Below are positions 44,973-54,702 of a DNA stretch of 64,000 nt, piece by piece (position 1 is the first letter of the stretch; every line of letters starts with the position of its first letter). This stretch comes from Mycobacterium tilburgii (GTDB lineage Bacteria; Actinomycetota; Actinomycetes; Mycobacteriales; Mycobacteriaceae). Position numbers and translations under genes: made by a program. The notes beneath the pieces are model-generated. The model did not search any database. It had not been told where the DNA came from and saw nothing but the letters and a program-made list of their open reading frames with translations. The DNA is taken from the NCBI RefSeq assembly GCF_902168065.1, contig NZ_LR655698.1, forward strand, positions 1 through 64,000, read 5' to 3'.

Positions 44973-45477
44973 CGCCCGTCATCCACCTCGCCAGAACGGA
45001 GTCCGTCGATCCCTCCGAACTGGCAAAGCTGGCCGCCCTGACGTTTCCGCTGGCGTGCCCGCCCACCGCAACCGCGGAGAACATCGCCTCGTTCATCGAG
45101 GCAAACCTGTCGCAGGCCCGCTCTTCGCGCAGTACCTCGCCGACCCCGACCGGGCCATCATCACCGCCGCGCAAACCGGCCGAATGGTCGGCTACGCCAT
45201 GGTGATTCGCGCCGACGACGATGCCTGCGCCGAACTGTCGAAGATCTACGTGCTGCCCTATCACCACGGCTCCGGTATGGCCCCGGCACTGATGCGGCGG
45301 GCCCTGAACGTCGCCCGGGGCTGGGGCGTCCAGCGTGTGTGGCTCGGGGTCAACCAGGAAAACCAACGCGCACAACGCTTTTATAGCAAGTACGGATTCC
45401 GGATCAACGGCACCAGAACATTTCAGGTCGGCGCACAGGTCGAAAACGTCTTCATTATGGTTTGTGAGCTCGGCTAG
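44960..45477 (+). pseudogene. GNAT acetyltransferase (Rv2669 type), frameshift
   Basis: First half reads TPVIHLARTESVDPSELAKL and ACPPTATAENIASFIEANL. Near 45118 an extra CT pair changes the frame; the rest is FAQYLADPDRAIITAAQTGR, VGYAMVIRADDDACAELSKI, the acetyl-CoA loop PYHHGSGMAPALM, and RAQRFYSKYGFRINGTR. Removing two bases gives a roughly 171-residue enzyme, near the 156 of Rv2669. Substrate unknown. Confidence 0.8.
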
Positions 45478-46482
45478 CCGCAGCAGTCAGTGCCAACAGG
45501 CGCGACGTGGCCCGCAGATACTTTTTCCGGTAGCCGCCCGCGAGCATCTCCGCGCTGAAGATGGTGTCCAGCTTCGCCCCCGACAACAGCACCGGGATGC
45601 CGGCGTCGTAGAGGAAGTCGGTCAACGACACCAGCCGCAGCGCAACGTTCTGATCGTCGATGCCGTGCACGCCGGTGAGAAACACCGGCCGTCACGCCCT
45701 CGATTAGGGTCAGATAACGCGACGGACGCATGGTCGTCAGATGCCGACACAGCGCGTCGAAGTCGTCCAGCGTCGCACCGTCGGTTTCGGCGGCCCGCGC
45801 CGCGATTTCTTCGTCCGACAGCGGTGGCGGCGCCGGCGGCTGGCCGCGATGCCGGTAATCCGGGCCTTCGATCCGCACCGTGGTGAAAATGCTTGCCACC
45901 GTGTTGATCTCGCGCAGGAAATCCTGTGCGGCGAAACGACCCTCACCAAGCTCGGGCAGCGTGTTGGAGGTGGTCGCCACCGACACGTCCCGTTCGACCA
46001 GTGAAGACAGCATCCGCGAGACGAGCGTGGTGTTGCCCGGATCGTCGAGTTCGAACTCGACGATGCACACCGCCGTGTAGCCGGCCAACAGCTCGATGTA
46101 TTCGGCGAAGCCGAACACCCCGGCCAGCTGGGTCAACTCGCCGAACGTGGCGAACGCCTTGGGCGTGCTCCGGCCCGCCCGGCCCCGATCCGGGCAGTTG
46201 GTAGTAGGCCGAGGCGAGCATATGCGTCTTGCCCACGCCGAACCCGCCGTCCAGATAGATGCCCACGCCGGGCAACACCTCGCGGCGGCCGAACAACTTC
46301 TGCCGGCCGGCCCGGCGCTGTTCGGCCGCGCGGCAGAACTCCTGACACGCCTGCAACGCGGCGGCCTGGCTGGGCTCGGCCGGGTCGGGACGGTAGGTCG
46401 CAAAGCTCACATCGGAAAATGTTGGGAGCGGCCGCAATTGGCTGATGAACCGTTCCGGTGACACGCTAGGATGCCGGTCCAC
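45455..46482 (-). pseudogene. zapE: ZapE/AFG1-like ATPase (Rv2670c type), two frameshifts
   Basis: P-loop ATPase linked to FtsZ ring regulation. The start (RHPSVSPERFISQLRPLPTF) and the Walker A block GVGIYLDGGFGVGKTHML are in one frame; near 46180 the frame shifts to KAFATFGELTQLAGVFGFAE, VCIVEFELDDPGNTTLVSRM and RFAAQDFLREINTVASIF; near 45690 it shifts again to FLTGVHGIDDQNVALRLVSL and RKKYLRATSRLLAL. The 46180 break lies in a GC-rich run and could be a read error. Confidence 0.82.
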
Positions 46483-46555
46483 CAGCTGCTGAATGGGCGT
46501 ATTGACGTCTGTCGACGCGGACCCATGGATGCAAAAATCCTAATAGCGTGTCCTC

Positions 46556-47335
46556 ATGGCCGACTCCGCCACCGGCAAGTCCCCCGAGACCGTACTGACC
46601 CAGCTCGAATCGGGGCGCGAACTCGGCGATAGTGAACTCCCCCAGCTCTACGCCTATCCGGACGGCGGCGACACCTGGGTGCGAGCCAACTTCATCACCA
46701 GCATCGACGGCTGGGCCACCGCCGACGGCAAGAGCGGCCCGATGGCCGGACCCGGCGACCGGCTGATCTTCTTCCTGCTGCGCGAACTCGCCGACGTCAT
46801 CGTCGTGGGCGCCGGCACCGTGCGGGTGGAGGGCTATTCCGGCGCGCACGCCGGCGTGGCCGAGCGCCAGCGCCGGCAAGCCCGCGGGCAGACCGAGGTG
46901 CCGCAGTTGGCCATCGTCAGCCGATCCGGTCAGCTGGAACGGGATATGGGTGTGTTCACCCGGACCGAGGTGCCGCCGCTGGTGCTCACCTGTACGGCGG
47001 CGGCCGAGGAAACCCGCCGGCTGCTCGGCGACTTGGCGGTGGTCGTCGACTGTTCCGGCGCCGACCCCGACGAGGTCGACGTGGCCACCGTGCTGGCCGT
47101 GCTGCGGGTCCGCGGCATGCGTCGGGTGCTGACTGAAGGCGGGCCGACGCTGCTCGGCTCGCTGATGCAGCGCGGCCTGCTCGACGAGTTGTGCCTGACG
47201 ATCGCGCCCTACGTGGTCGGCGGGCCGGCCCGCCGCATCGCGACGGGTGCCGGTCACGCGTTGACGGCTATGCGCTGCTACCACATCCTCACCGATGCGG
47301 CCGACTATCTGTACACGCGCTACGTGCGAGCTTAA
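46556..47335 (+). CDS. ribD: RibD C-terminal-domain reductase (Rv2671)
   Basis: A 259-residue reductase of the RibD_C/DHFR-like fold. Rv2671 is reported to have dihydrofolate reductase activity and its overexpression confers p-aminosalicylate resistance. Visible motifs: FITSIDGWATADGKSGPM, ADVIVVGAGTVRVEGYS, RRVLTEGGPTLLGSL and the terminal ADYLYTRYVRA. Intact; first complete gene after the decayed region. Confidence 0.92.
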   Translation: MADSATGKSPETVLTQLESGRELGDSELPQLYAYPDGGDTWVRANFITSIDGWATADGKSGPMAGPGDRLIFFLLRELADVIVVGAGTVRVEGYSGAHAGVAERQRRQARGQTEVPQLAIVSRSGQLERDMGVFTRTEVPPLVLTCTAAAEETRRLLGDLAVVVDCSGADPDEVDVATVLAVLRVRGMRRVLTEGGPTLLGSLMQRGLLDELCLTIAPYVVGGPARRIATGAGHALTAMRCYHILTDAADYLYTRYVRA

Positions 47336-47377
47336 CGCTGCCGGGCCACACCGCGCGGAATGGCTACTGTAGTCGGC

Positions 47378-48952
47378 ATGAGACGGCTCCACAGGCCCGC
47401 AGCGACGCTGCTCCCGTTGACCGTCGCCGTGACCACGCTGCTTACCGCCTGCATCCCGGGCCTGCCCGCCGAACCGCGCTTCGCGACCAACTCCGGCGCG
47501 CGCCCGCAGGGCGCGGCCACGACCAAACCACCGCCGGCCGGCCCGCCCCCGATCGCCGCACCCAAGAACGACCTGCCGTGGCACGACTGCACCACGCGGG
47601 TGTTCACCGACACCGGCATCCGGCCCGCCCCCGGCGGGATTCAGCTGGATTGCGCGAACTACGACGCCGACCTCGATCCGGTCAACGGCGGATCGGGAAC
47701 GGTGAGTATCGGTGTGGTGCGCGCCCGATCGAGTCAGACCCCGAAGGACGCCGGGCCTATCGTCTTCACCACCGGCTCCGACCTGCCGTCATCGGCGCAG
47801 CTGCCGGTCTGGCTGTCCCGGGCCGGAGGCGACGTGTTGGCCACCCACCCGATCGTCGCCGTGGACCGGCGGGGCATCGGCATATCCAGCCCGATCGACT
47901 GCCGGGACCACTTCGATCGCCAGGCCATGCGCGATCAGGCACAGTTCCAGACCGGCGACGACCCCGTCGCCAACCTGTCCGACATCTCCAACACCGCGAC
48001 GACCAACTGCACCGAAGCGATCGCACCCGAGGATAGCGCCTACGACAATTTCCACGCCGCCTCAGACATCGAGCGGCTGCGCAGCCTGTGGGACGTGCCG
48101 TCGGTGGCGCTGCTGGGCATCGGCAACGGCGCCCAGGTCGCGCTGGCCTACGCCTCGTCGCGGCCCGACAAGGTCGCCCGGCTGATCCTCGACTCGCCGG
48201 TTGCGTTGGGAGTCAACGCCGAAGCGGCGGCCGAACAACAGGTCAAGGGCCAGCAGGCCGCCCTCGACGCGTTCGCCGCGCAGTGTGTGGCGGTGAACTG
48301 CGCGCTGGGGGCCGATCCCAAGGGCGCCGTCAACGACCTGCTGGCCGCCGCCCGGGCCGGTCGAGGCCCTGGCGGCGCCTCGCTGGCCGAGCTCGCCAAC
48401 GCCATCACCGCCGCGCTGGGCTTCCCGTCCGGCGGGCGAGTGAACGCGACGACCAGCCTGGCCAACGCGCTGGCCGCGGCCCGCGGCGGCGATGTCAATC
48501 AGCTGACCAGCCTGATCAACCACGCTGATGCCACCCGTGACACCGACGGCCAGTTCGTCAACACCTGCAGCGACACGATCAACCGCCCGACCCCGGACCG
48601 GATCCGCGAGCTCGTTGTGTCCTGGGGCAAGCTCTATCCGCAGTTCGGCACCGTCGCCGCGCTCAACCTGGTCAAGTGCGTGCACTGGCCCACCATCTCG
48701 CCGCCGGCACCGCCGAAGGACCTCAAGGTCGACGTCGTCCTGCTGGGTGTGCAGAACGACCCGATCGTCGGCAACGAAGGCGTCGCCCAAACCGCGGCCG
48801 CCGTCATCAACGCCGGCGCGGCCAACCGGCGGGTGATGTGGCAGGGCATCGGGCACGGTGCGAGCATCTACCCGACGTGCGCGGTTCCGCCACTCGTCGG
48901 GTATCTCAACAGCGGCAAGCTGCCCGCAACCGACACCTACTGTCCCGCCTGA
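47378..48952 (+). CDS. Secreted alpha/beta-hydrolase lipoprotein (Rv2672 type)
   Basis: A 524-residue protein with a lipoprotein signal (LLPLTVAVTTLLTAC) and a proline-rich linker, then an alpha/beta-hydrolase with a TAP-like C-terminal part (VVLLGVQNDPIVGNEGVAQT, GHGASIYPTCAVPPLVGYL). At the nucleophile-elbow position the sequence is GIGNG in VALLGIGNGAQVALAYA; a GxSxG is expected for an active serine hydrolase. Rv2672 is annotated as a possible secreted protease. The ATG at 47378 starts a normal signal. Confidence 0.87.
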   Translation: MRRLHRPAATLLPLTVAVTTLLTACIPGLPAEPRFATNSGARPQGAATTKPPPAGPPPIAAPKNDLPWHDCTTRVFTDTGIRPAPGGIQLDCANYDADLDPVNGGSGTVSIGVVRARSSQTPKDAGPIVFTTGSDLPSSAQLPVWLSRAGGDVLATHPIVAVDRRGIGISSPIDCRDHFDRQAMRDQAQFQTGDDPVANLSDISNTATTNCTEAIAPEDSAYDNFHAASDIERLRSLWDVPSVALLGIGNGAQVALAYASSRPDKVARLILDSPVALGVNAEAAAEQQVKGQQAALDAFAAQCVAVNCALGADPKGAVNDLLAAARAGRGPGGASLAELANAITAALGFPSGGRVNATTSLANALAAARGGDVNQLTSLINHADATRDTDGQFVNTCSDTINRPTPDRIRELVVSWGKLYPQFGTVAALNLVKCVHWPTISPPAPPKDLKVDVVLLGVQNDPIVGNEGVAQTAAAVINAGAANRRVMWQGIGHGASIYPTCAVPPLVGYLNSGKLPATDTYCPA

Positions 48953-48989
48953 CACGGTCGAGGGGTTTCCTCGGGGAAGCGTCGCTGCG

Positions 48990-50303
48990 GTGTACGGTGC
49001 GCTGGTGACGCCAGCTGATTCGACCCGGGCCGGCTTGCGTGATTCGGTGCTGGCCACCTTCCGTCCCCGCTCCGGACCGCCCAGCACGGCGACGATGCTG
49101 CGGTCCGCGCTGTGGCCGATCGCCATCTTTTCGGTGCTACACCGCAGCATCATCCTGACGCTCAACGGCAACATCACCGACGACTTCAGGCCGGTGTACC
49201 GCGCGGTCCTCAACTTCCGCAACGGCTGGGACATCTACAACGAGCACTTCGACTACGTCGACCCGCACTACCTGTACCCGCCCGGCGGCACCCTGCTGAT
49301 GGCGCCGTTCGGCTATCTGTCGTTCACGCCGTCGCGGTATCTGTTCATCCTGATCAACACCGTCGCGATCCTGATCGCCTGGTACCTGCTGCTGCGGCTG
49401 TTCAATTACATGCTCGCGTCGGTGGCCGCGCCTGCCCTGCTGCTGGCCATGTTCTGCACCGAGAGCGTGACCAGCACGCTGGTGTTCACCAACATCAACG
49501 GCTGCGTCCTGCTGGCCGACGTGTTGTTCCTGCGCTGGCTGCTGGACGGAAAGGTCGGGCACCAGTGGTGGGCGGGGCTGGCGATCGGCCTGACGCTCAC
49601 CCTCAAACCCGTGCTGGGTCCGCTGCTGCTGCTGCCCCTGCTCAACCGGCAGTGGCGGGCGCTGATCCCCGCCTTCGTCGTGCCCGCGGTCATCAACGCG
49701 GTCGCCTGGCCGCTGGTCAGTGACCCGATGGACTTCGTCACCAAGACGCTGCCGTACATCGGCGGCACCCGCGACTACTTCAACAGCTCGATCGAGGGCA
49801 ACGGCGTCTACTTCGGCCTGCCCACCTGGCTGATCATGTTCCTGCGAATTCTGTTCGTTCTTATCACGATCGGCGCGCTGTGGCTGCTGTACCGCTACTA
49901 CCGCACCCAGGACCCGCTGTTCTGGTTCACCAGCTCCTCGGGCGTGCTGCTGCTGTGTTCCTGGCTGGTGTTGCCGCTGGCCCAGGGCTACTACTCGATG
50001 ATGCTGTTCCCATTCCTGATGACCGTGGTGCTGCCGAATTCGCTGATCCGCAACTGGCCGGCCTGGCTCGGCGTCTACGGCTTTCTGACGCTGGACGACT
50101 GGCTGATCTACCGGTTCATGCGGTACGGCCGCGCACTGCACTACCTCAAGATCACCTACGGGTGGTCGCTGCTGCTGATCGTCGCGTTCACGGTGCTGGT
50201 CTTCCGATACCTGGACGCCAAGATGGAGGACCGGCTGGACGAGGGCCTGGATCCAGCCTGGCTGACCGACGAGCGTGACGCGCGTCAGTTTGATCCACGC
50301 TAG
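48990..50303 (+). CDS. aftC: Arabinofuranosyltransferase AftC
   Basis: GT-C membrane enzyme that adds alpha-1,3 branch arabinofuranose from decaprenyl-phosphoryl-arabinose to arabinogalactan and LAM. The 437-residue protein (433 in M. tuberculosis) has about ten membrane helices and the early acidic loop NITDDFRPVYRAVLNFRNGW with DYVDPHYLYPPGG, where the DD pair is the catalytic motif. The GTG at 48990 (VYGALVTPAD) fits the family start. Intact. Confidence 0.94.
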   Translation: MYGALVTPADSTRAGLRDSVLATFRPRSGPPSTATMLRSALWPIAIFSVLHRSIILTLNGNITDDFRPVYRAVLNFRNGWDIYNEHFDYVDPHYLYPPGGTLLMAPFGYLSFTPSRYLFILINTVAILIAWYLLLRLFNYMLASVAAPALLLAMFCTESVTSTLVFTNINGCVLLADVLFLRWLLDGKVGHQWWAGLAIGLTLTLKPVLGPLLLLPLLNRQWRALIPAFVVPAVINAVAWPLVSDPMDFVTKTLPYIGGTRDYFNSSIEGNGVYFGLPTWLIMFLRILFVLITIGALWLLYRYYRTQDPLFWFTSSSGVLLLCSWLVLPLAQGYYSMMLFPFLMTVVLPNSLIRNWPAWLGVYGFLTLDDWLIYRFMRYGRALHYLKITYGWSLLLIVAFTVLVFRYLDAKMEDRLDEGLDPAWLTDERDARQFDPR

Positions 50304-50312
50304 CGTAGATGG

Positions 50313-50738
50313 ATGACTTCCTCCGACTTGTCGCAGCCCAAGATCCAGCTGACCGATGACGAGTGGCGCAAGAAGCTCACACCCGACGAGTTCCAGGTGT
50401 TGCGTTGCGCCGGCACCGAGCGGCCGTTCACCGGTGAATACACCGACACCAAAACCCAGGGCATCTACAAGTGCCGGGCCTGTGGGGCGGAGTTGTTCCG
50501 CAGCACCGAGAAATTCGACTCGCACTGCGGCTGGCCGTCGTTCTTCGACCCGGCCAACTCCTATGCGGTGACCCTGCGTCCCGATCACTCGTTCGGCGCC
50601 ACCCGCACCGAGGTGCTCTGCGCGAACTGCCACAGCCACCTCGGCCACGTGTTCGCCGGCGAGGGCTACCCGACGCCGACCAACCAGCGGTACTGCATCA
50701 ACTCGATCTGCCTGCGGCTGGTGCCGACGGAAAGCTAG
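50313..50738 (+). CDS. msrB: Methionine-R-sulfoxide reductase MsrB
   Basis: Repairs oxidised methionine (R-sulfoxide). The 141-residue protein has zinc-binding CRACG and CANCHSH, the DSHCGWPSF substrate motif and the catalytic cysteine in [12 protein letters not shown]. tuberculosis Rv2674 is 136 residues. It overlaps the stop of the convergent methyltransferase remnant by 2-3 bases. Confidence 0.95.
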   Translation: MTSSDLSQPKIQLTDDEWRKKLTPDEFQVLRCAGTERPFTGEYTDTKTQGIYKCRACGAELFRSTEKFDSHCGWPSFFDPANSYAVTLRPDHSFGATRTEVLCANCHSHLGHVFAGEGYPTPTNQRYCINSICLRLVPTES

Positions 50739-51500
50739 GGCGCGGCGCGGTCAATCGACGCGGGTGGCACCTCCCAGAACGGCGCGTGCGCCGGCACCCC
50801 GTCGAGCCACGGCTCGATGACGCGGAACCGTTCAAGCAACTCCTCGGCCTGCCCGACCACGTCGGGATTGCGCGCGGCCATCAGCTCGATGCTCTCGACG
50901 CTGACGTTGACCCGTTGGGTCGTGGTGCCCAGATAAGTGATCTCCCAGCCGCCGGCCGGCATCACCTCGCGAAAGTCGTTCTCGGACAACGACCGAAGCA
51001 TCTTGAAATCGTTGACGTTGTGTTCGCCGAACTCGAACATGTACAGCCGCCGCGCCCGGCTTGGTGGCGCGATGCAGCGCCTGCACGTAAGACTGCCTAA
51101 GCTCGGGCTCGGTGCTGAAGGTGTGGTAGAAGGCGCAGTCGACGACGGTGTCGAACCGATTCTCCAACCCTTCCAGCGTTGGTGGCGTCGACCAACTAGA
51201 AAGTGACTTGACACACCGGCCTTCGGGCGTTCTCGCGGGCTCGTTCCAGCGCCGCCGCCGACCCGTCGATGCCGGTCGCCGAGTAGCCTTGGAGGCGTAG
51301 TAGATCGCGTGATGGCCGGGGCCGGTGCCCGAGTCGCGCACCTCTCCCTTGATCGCGCCCAGCGCGACCAGTTGCTGGACCACCGGCTGCGGGCCGCCGA
51401 TGTCCCAGGGGATGGCGGTGGGCAGGCCGTGCGACGTCCGCTGGTCGCGGTAGGCACCCTCGAAGCGGGCGGGGTTGTGGGGGTAGAATATAGTTGTCAT
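50735..51500 (-). pseudogene. SAM-dependent methyltransferase (Rv2675c type), frameshifts
   Basis: Starts [20 protein letters not shown] with a motif I (DSGTGPGHHAIYYAS) whose usual aspartate-cysteine/proline context is altered. Frame breaks near 51290 and 51190 (FLVGRRH) and again near 51060, after which LYMFEFGEHNVNDFKMLRSL and REVMPAGGWEITYLGTTT follow. It is the last gene of the hem cluster and its start overlaps the hemQ stop by ATGA. The expected length is about 250 residues. Confidence 0.83.
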
Positions 51501-52192
51501 GGCAGCGCGTTCACCAACTGCTCGACGGGCACCCGGGGGCCGGTGAAGAACGGCGCCTCCTCCCGGGTGTGCCGACGGGCGTCGGTGGCGCGAAGCTCCC
51601 GCATCAGGTCGACGATGCGGTGCAACTCGGGCGCTTCGAAGGCCAGGATCCATTCGTAGTCACCGAGCGCGAACGCGGGCACCGTGTTCGCCCGCACGTC
51701 CTTGCATTCGCGGGCGGCCATGCCGTGTTCAGCGAGCATGCGGCGACGTTCCTCGTCGGGCAGCAGGTACCACTCGTAAGACCGCACGAACGGGTAAACG
51801 CAGATGTAATTGCCGGGTTCCTCGCCCGCCAAGAACGCCGGGATGTGGCTCTTGTTGAACTCCGCCGGCCGGTGCAGCGCCACGCTGCTCCACACCGGCG
51901 AGCTCACCTGCCCCAGCGTGGTGGTGCGCCGGAAATCGGCGTAGGTCGCCTGGAGCGCCTCGACGCGCTCGGCGTGCGTCCAGATCATGAAGTCGGCGTC
52001 GGCGCGCAGGCCCGCGACGTCGTAGAGGCTGCGCACCACCACCCCGCGTTCTTTCTGCTGCTTGAGGAACCGGGTGGTCTCGTCGATCACGGCGTCGCGC
52101 TGGTCCCCCAATTCGCCGGGCTCCACCGAGAACACCGAGAACATCAGATACCGGATCGTCGAGTTGAGCGCGTCAAAGTCGATCTTGGCCAT
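51497..52192 (-). CDS. hemQ: Coproheme decarboxylase HemQ/ChdC
   Basis: Last enzyme of the coproporphyrin-dependent haem route: decarboxylates coproheme III to protohaem using peroxide. The 231-residue chlorite-dismutase-family protein has [30 protein letters not shown] and [18 protein letters not shown], containing the conserved tyrosine of the actinobacterial active site. Length equals Rv2676c. The ATG at 52192 is 5 bp after the hemY stop. Confidence 0.94.
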   Translation of the reverse strand: MAKIDFDALNSTIRYLMFSVFSVEPGELGDQRDAVIDETTRFLKQQKERGVVVRSLYDVAGLRADADFMIWTHAERVEALQATYADFRRTTTLGQVSSPVWSSVALHRPAEFNKSHIPAFLAGEEPGNYICVYPFVRSYEWYLLPDEERRRMLAEHGMAARECKDVRANTVPAFALGDYEWILAFEAPELHRIVDLMRELRATDARRHTREEAPFFTGPRVPVEQLVNALP

Positions 52193-52197
52193 GAGAC

Positions 52198-53574
52198 CTA
52201 TCGTGCCACTTCCGTGCCGGAGCCCTCGGTGGCCCTGATCACGCGCTCGGCGGCCTTGCCCGCGGCGCCGACACACGCCGGCACGCCGATCCCGTCGAGG
52301 AAGCTGCCGGCCACCGCAAGGGTCGGCGGCAGGCCGTCGAGCAGCTCGGCGACCACGGCGGCATGTCCCGGCCCGTACTGCGGCATCGCGTCGATCCAGC
52401 GCTGCACCCGCGCATCGACGGGCTCGACGCGCAGACCGAACACCGTGGCGAGGTCCTCAGCCGCCCACACCAACAGTTCGCGGTCGGTGGCGGTGACGGC
52501 CAAGTCGTCACCGAACCGCCCGAACGACACGCGCAGGAACGCCAGCTCGCCCGGCATCTCCCATTTGCGCGACGACAGTGTGATCGCTTTGCCGCGCAAC
52601 GTTTCTCCGGTGGCGACCAGCACACCCGAGCACTCCGGGAACGCCGTGTCGCCCGGCACCGCGAGGGCGACCACCACCGACGACGCGCTGACGATCCGCC
52701 GCGCGGCCGCGCAGCTCTGCGCGGCAACGCCGTCGAGCAGGCCCGCCAGCCGCGGGGCGGGCACGGCCAGGATCACCGCGTCGGCGTCCCAGTGCGCGCC
52801 GGTGTCGTCGCGCAGCATCCAACCCCGCTCGCCGAACTCGAGCCGGTCGACGGCCGCGCACACCCAGCTCACCCGGGCGCGGGCGGCGAGTTCGTCAACC
52901 AGCACCCGGAAGCCGCCGTCCAGCGCGCCGAACACCGGCGCCCCCGTCGCCGGCGGCAGCCCCTGCCGGCTCGCGTCGGTCAGGCTGGTGGCGCCGCGAT
53001 CCAGCGCGGCCGCAACCGTGGGGGCCGCGGCGCGCAACCCGATCGTGGCGGCCGAGCCCGCGTACACCCCGCTCAGCAGCGGGTCCACCGACCGGGCCAC
53101 CGTCTGCTCACCGAACCGCTCGCACACCAATTCGGCTGTGGCGGTATCACTTCCGGGCCGCCAGTCGATCGGCCGGTCCGGCTCGGCGTCGATGCGCGCG
53201 ACGGTGGCGTCGTCGACGAGTCCGGCCACCGAGACCGACGACGACGGGATCCCGACCACCGTGCCCGCCGGCAGCGGGTGCAGCCGCCGCTGGCTGTAGA
53301 GCAGCGGCCGGGCCCCGGTGGTGCCGAGTTGGCGGTCGGACAGGCCCAGCTCGGCCAGCAGCGCCGGCATCTCGGCACGGCGCAGCACGAACGCCTCGGC
53401 GCCCAGGTCCATCGGCCGTCCGCCGACCTGCTCGGTGCGCAAGATCCCGCCGAGTTTCGCGGCCGGCTCGAACAGGGTAATGTTCGCGTCGTCGCCGACG
53501 GCCACGCGCAGCCGGTAAGCCGCCGTTAGGCCCGAAATTCCGCCGCCCACAACAGAATACGAGTTCGTGGTCAT
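52198..53574 (-). CDS. hemY: Coproporphyrinogen III oxidase (HemY/CgoX)
   Basis: FAD enzyme that oxidises coproporphyrinogen III to coproporphyrin III in Gram-positive haem synthesis (older name protoporphyrinogen oxidase). The 458-residue protein starts [20 protein letters not shown] (Rossmann motif), with [15 protein letters not shown] and a C-terminal [16 protein letters not shown]-type FAD-binding block. M. tuberculosis HemY is 452 residues. Its ATG overlaps the hemE stop (ATGA). Confidence 0.94.
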   Translation of the reverse strand: MTTNSYSVVGGGISGLTAAYRLRVAVGDDANITLFEPAAKLGGILRTEQVGGRPMDLGAEAFVLRRAEMPALLAELGLSDRQLGTTGARPLLYSQRRLHPLPAGTVVGIPSSSVSVAGLVDDATVARIDAEPDRPIDWRPGSDTATAELVCERFGEQTVARSVDPLLSGVYAGSAATIGLRAAAPTVAAALDRGATSLTDASRQGLPPATGAPVFGALDGGFRVLVDELAARARVSWVCAAVDRLEFGERGWMLRDDTGAHWDADAVILAVPAPRLAGLLDGVAAQSCAAARRIVSASSVVVALAVPGDTAFPECSGVLVATGETLRGKAITLSSRKWEMPGELAFLRVSFGRFGDDLAVTATDRELLVWAAEDLATVFGLRVEPVDARVQRWIDAMPQYGPGHAAVVAELLDGLPPTLAVAGSFLDGIGVPACVGAAGKAAERVIRATEGSGTEVAR

Positions 53575-54620
53575 AACGAGTGAACCAGGGACACCAGGTT
53601 GGTCAGCACACCGGGATCGGTTTCGGGCAATACACCGTGGCCGAGGTTGAAGACATGGCCCGCGACACCAGCGTCGACGGCGCGGCGTCCGTCGTCGACG
53701 ACGGCCCGCGCGGCCCGTTGGACCACCGGCCAGCCGGCCAGCGCCACCACCGGATCGAGGTTGCCCTGCAGCGCCCTGCCGGGCCCCACCCGGGCGGCGG
53801 CATCGGTGAGCGACGTTCGCCAGTCCACACCGACGACGGTCGCGCCCGCTTCGCCCATCGCGCCGAGCAACTCGGCCGTCCCGACACCGAAATGCGTCAT
53901 CGGCAGGCCGTATTCGGCCAGCGTCGCGAAGACGCGGGCGCTGTGCGGCAGCACGTATTGGCGGTAGTCGGCCAGCGACAGCGTTCCCACCCACGAGTCG
54001 AACACCTGAACGGCGTCCACCCCCGCGTGGATCTGCCCGCGCAGGAACTCCACCGTGAGGTCGGTCAGCTTCGACATCAACGCGTGCCAGCTCGCCGGCT
54101 CGGCCAGCATCATCGCCTTGGTGCGGGCGTGATTTCGGCTGGGCCCACCCTCGACGAGATAGGACGCCAGCGTGAACGGCGCCCCCGCGAAACCGATCAG
54201 CGGGACGTCGCCCAACGCGTCGACCAGTAGCGAAACGGCCCGGCATACCGGCTGAATCGCTTGCAGTTCAAGGGGTTTAATGCTGGAGATGTCGGCGTCG
54301 GTGCGGATCGGGTGGGCGATCACCGGGCCGACGTCGGCGACGATGTCCAGGTAGATGCCGGCGGCGCGCAGCGGTACCACGATGTCGGAGAACAGAATCG
54401 CGGCGTCCACGTCGTGGCGACGGACCGGCTGCAGGGTGATTTCGCAGACCACCTCCGGCTCGAGACACGCCGCCAGCATGGTGTGATGCCGACGCAGCTC
54501 CCGGTATTCGGGCAGCGAGCGACCGGCCTGGCGCATGAACCACACCGGCACCCGGCCGGGTTTGCGGCCGGTGACCGCCGCCAGGTAGGGCGACTCGGGC
54601 AATTCACGACGGGTGCTCAT
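53571..54620 (-). CDS. hemE: Uroporphyrinogen decarboxylase HemE
   Basis: Decarboxylates uroporphyrinogen III to coproporphyrinogen III. The 349-residue protein has the signatures [55 protein letters not shown] and [14 protein letters not shown]. The ATG at 54620 ([13 protein letters not shown]) fits the family; in-frame upstream ATG codons exist. First gene of hemE-hemY-hemQ. Confidence 0.95.
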   Translation of the reverse strand: MSTRRELPESPYLAAVTGRKPGRVPVWFMRQAGRSLPEYRELRRHHTMLAACLEPEVVCEITLQPVRRHDVDAAILFSDIVVPLRAAGIYLDIVADVGPVIAHPIRTDADISSIKPLELQAIQPVCRAVSLLVDALGDVPLIGFAGAPFTLASYLVEGGPSRNHARTKAMMLAEPASWHALMSKLTDLTVEFLRGQIHAGVDAVQVFDSWVGTLSLADYRQYVLPHSARVFATLAEYGLPMTHFGVGTAELLGAMGEAGATVVGVDWRTSLTDAAARVGPGRALQGNLDPVVALAGWPVVQRAARAVVDDGRRAVDAGVAGHVFNLGHGVLPETDPGVLTNLVSLVHSL

Positions 54621-54702
54621 CGGTGTCAATGCTGCCACGCTGCCGGTTTGGCGCCCAGACGGCGGCCCGGGGCCCCTGAACGCGCTGCGTACCATCGACC
54701 TC

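Noticed and set aside
26555-46482. The decayed region as a prophage or insertion-sequence island
   Set aside because: No integrase, transposase, terminase, capsid genes or terminal inverted repeats were recognised; the remnants are ordinary metabolic and regulatory genes.
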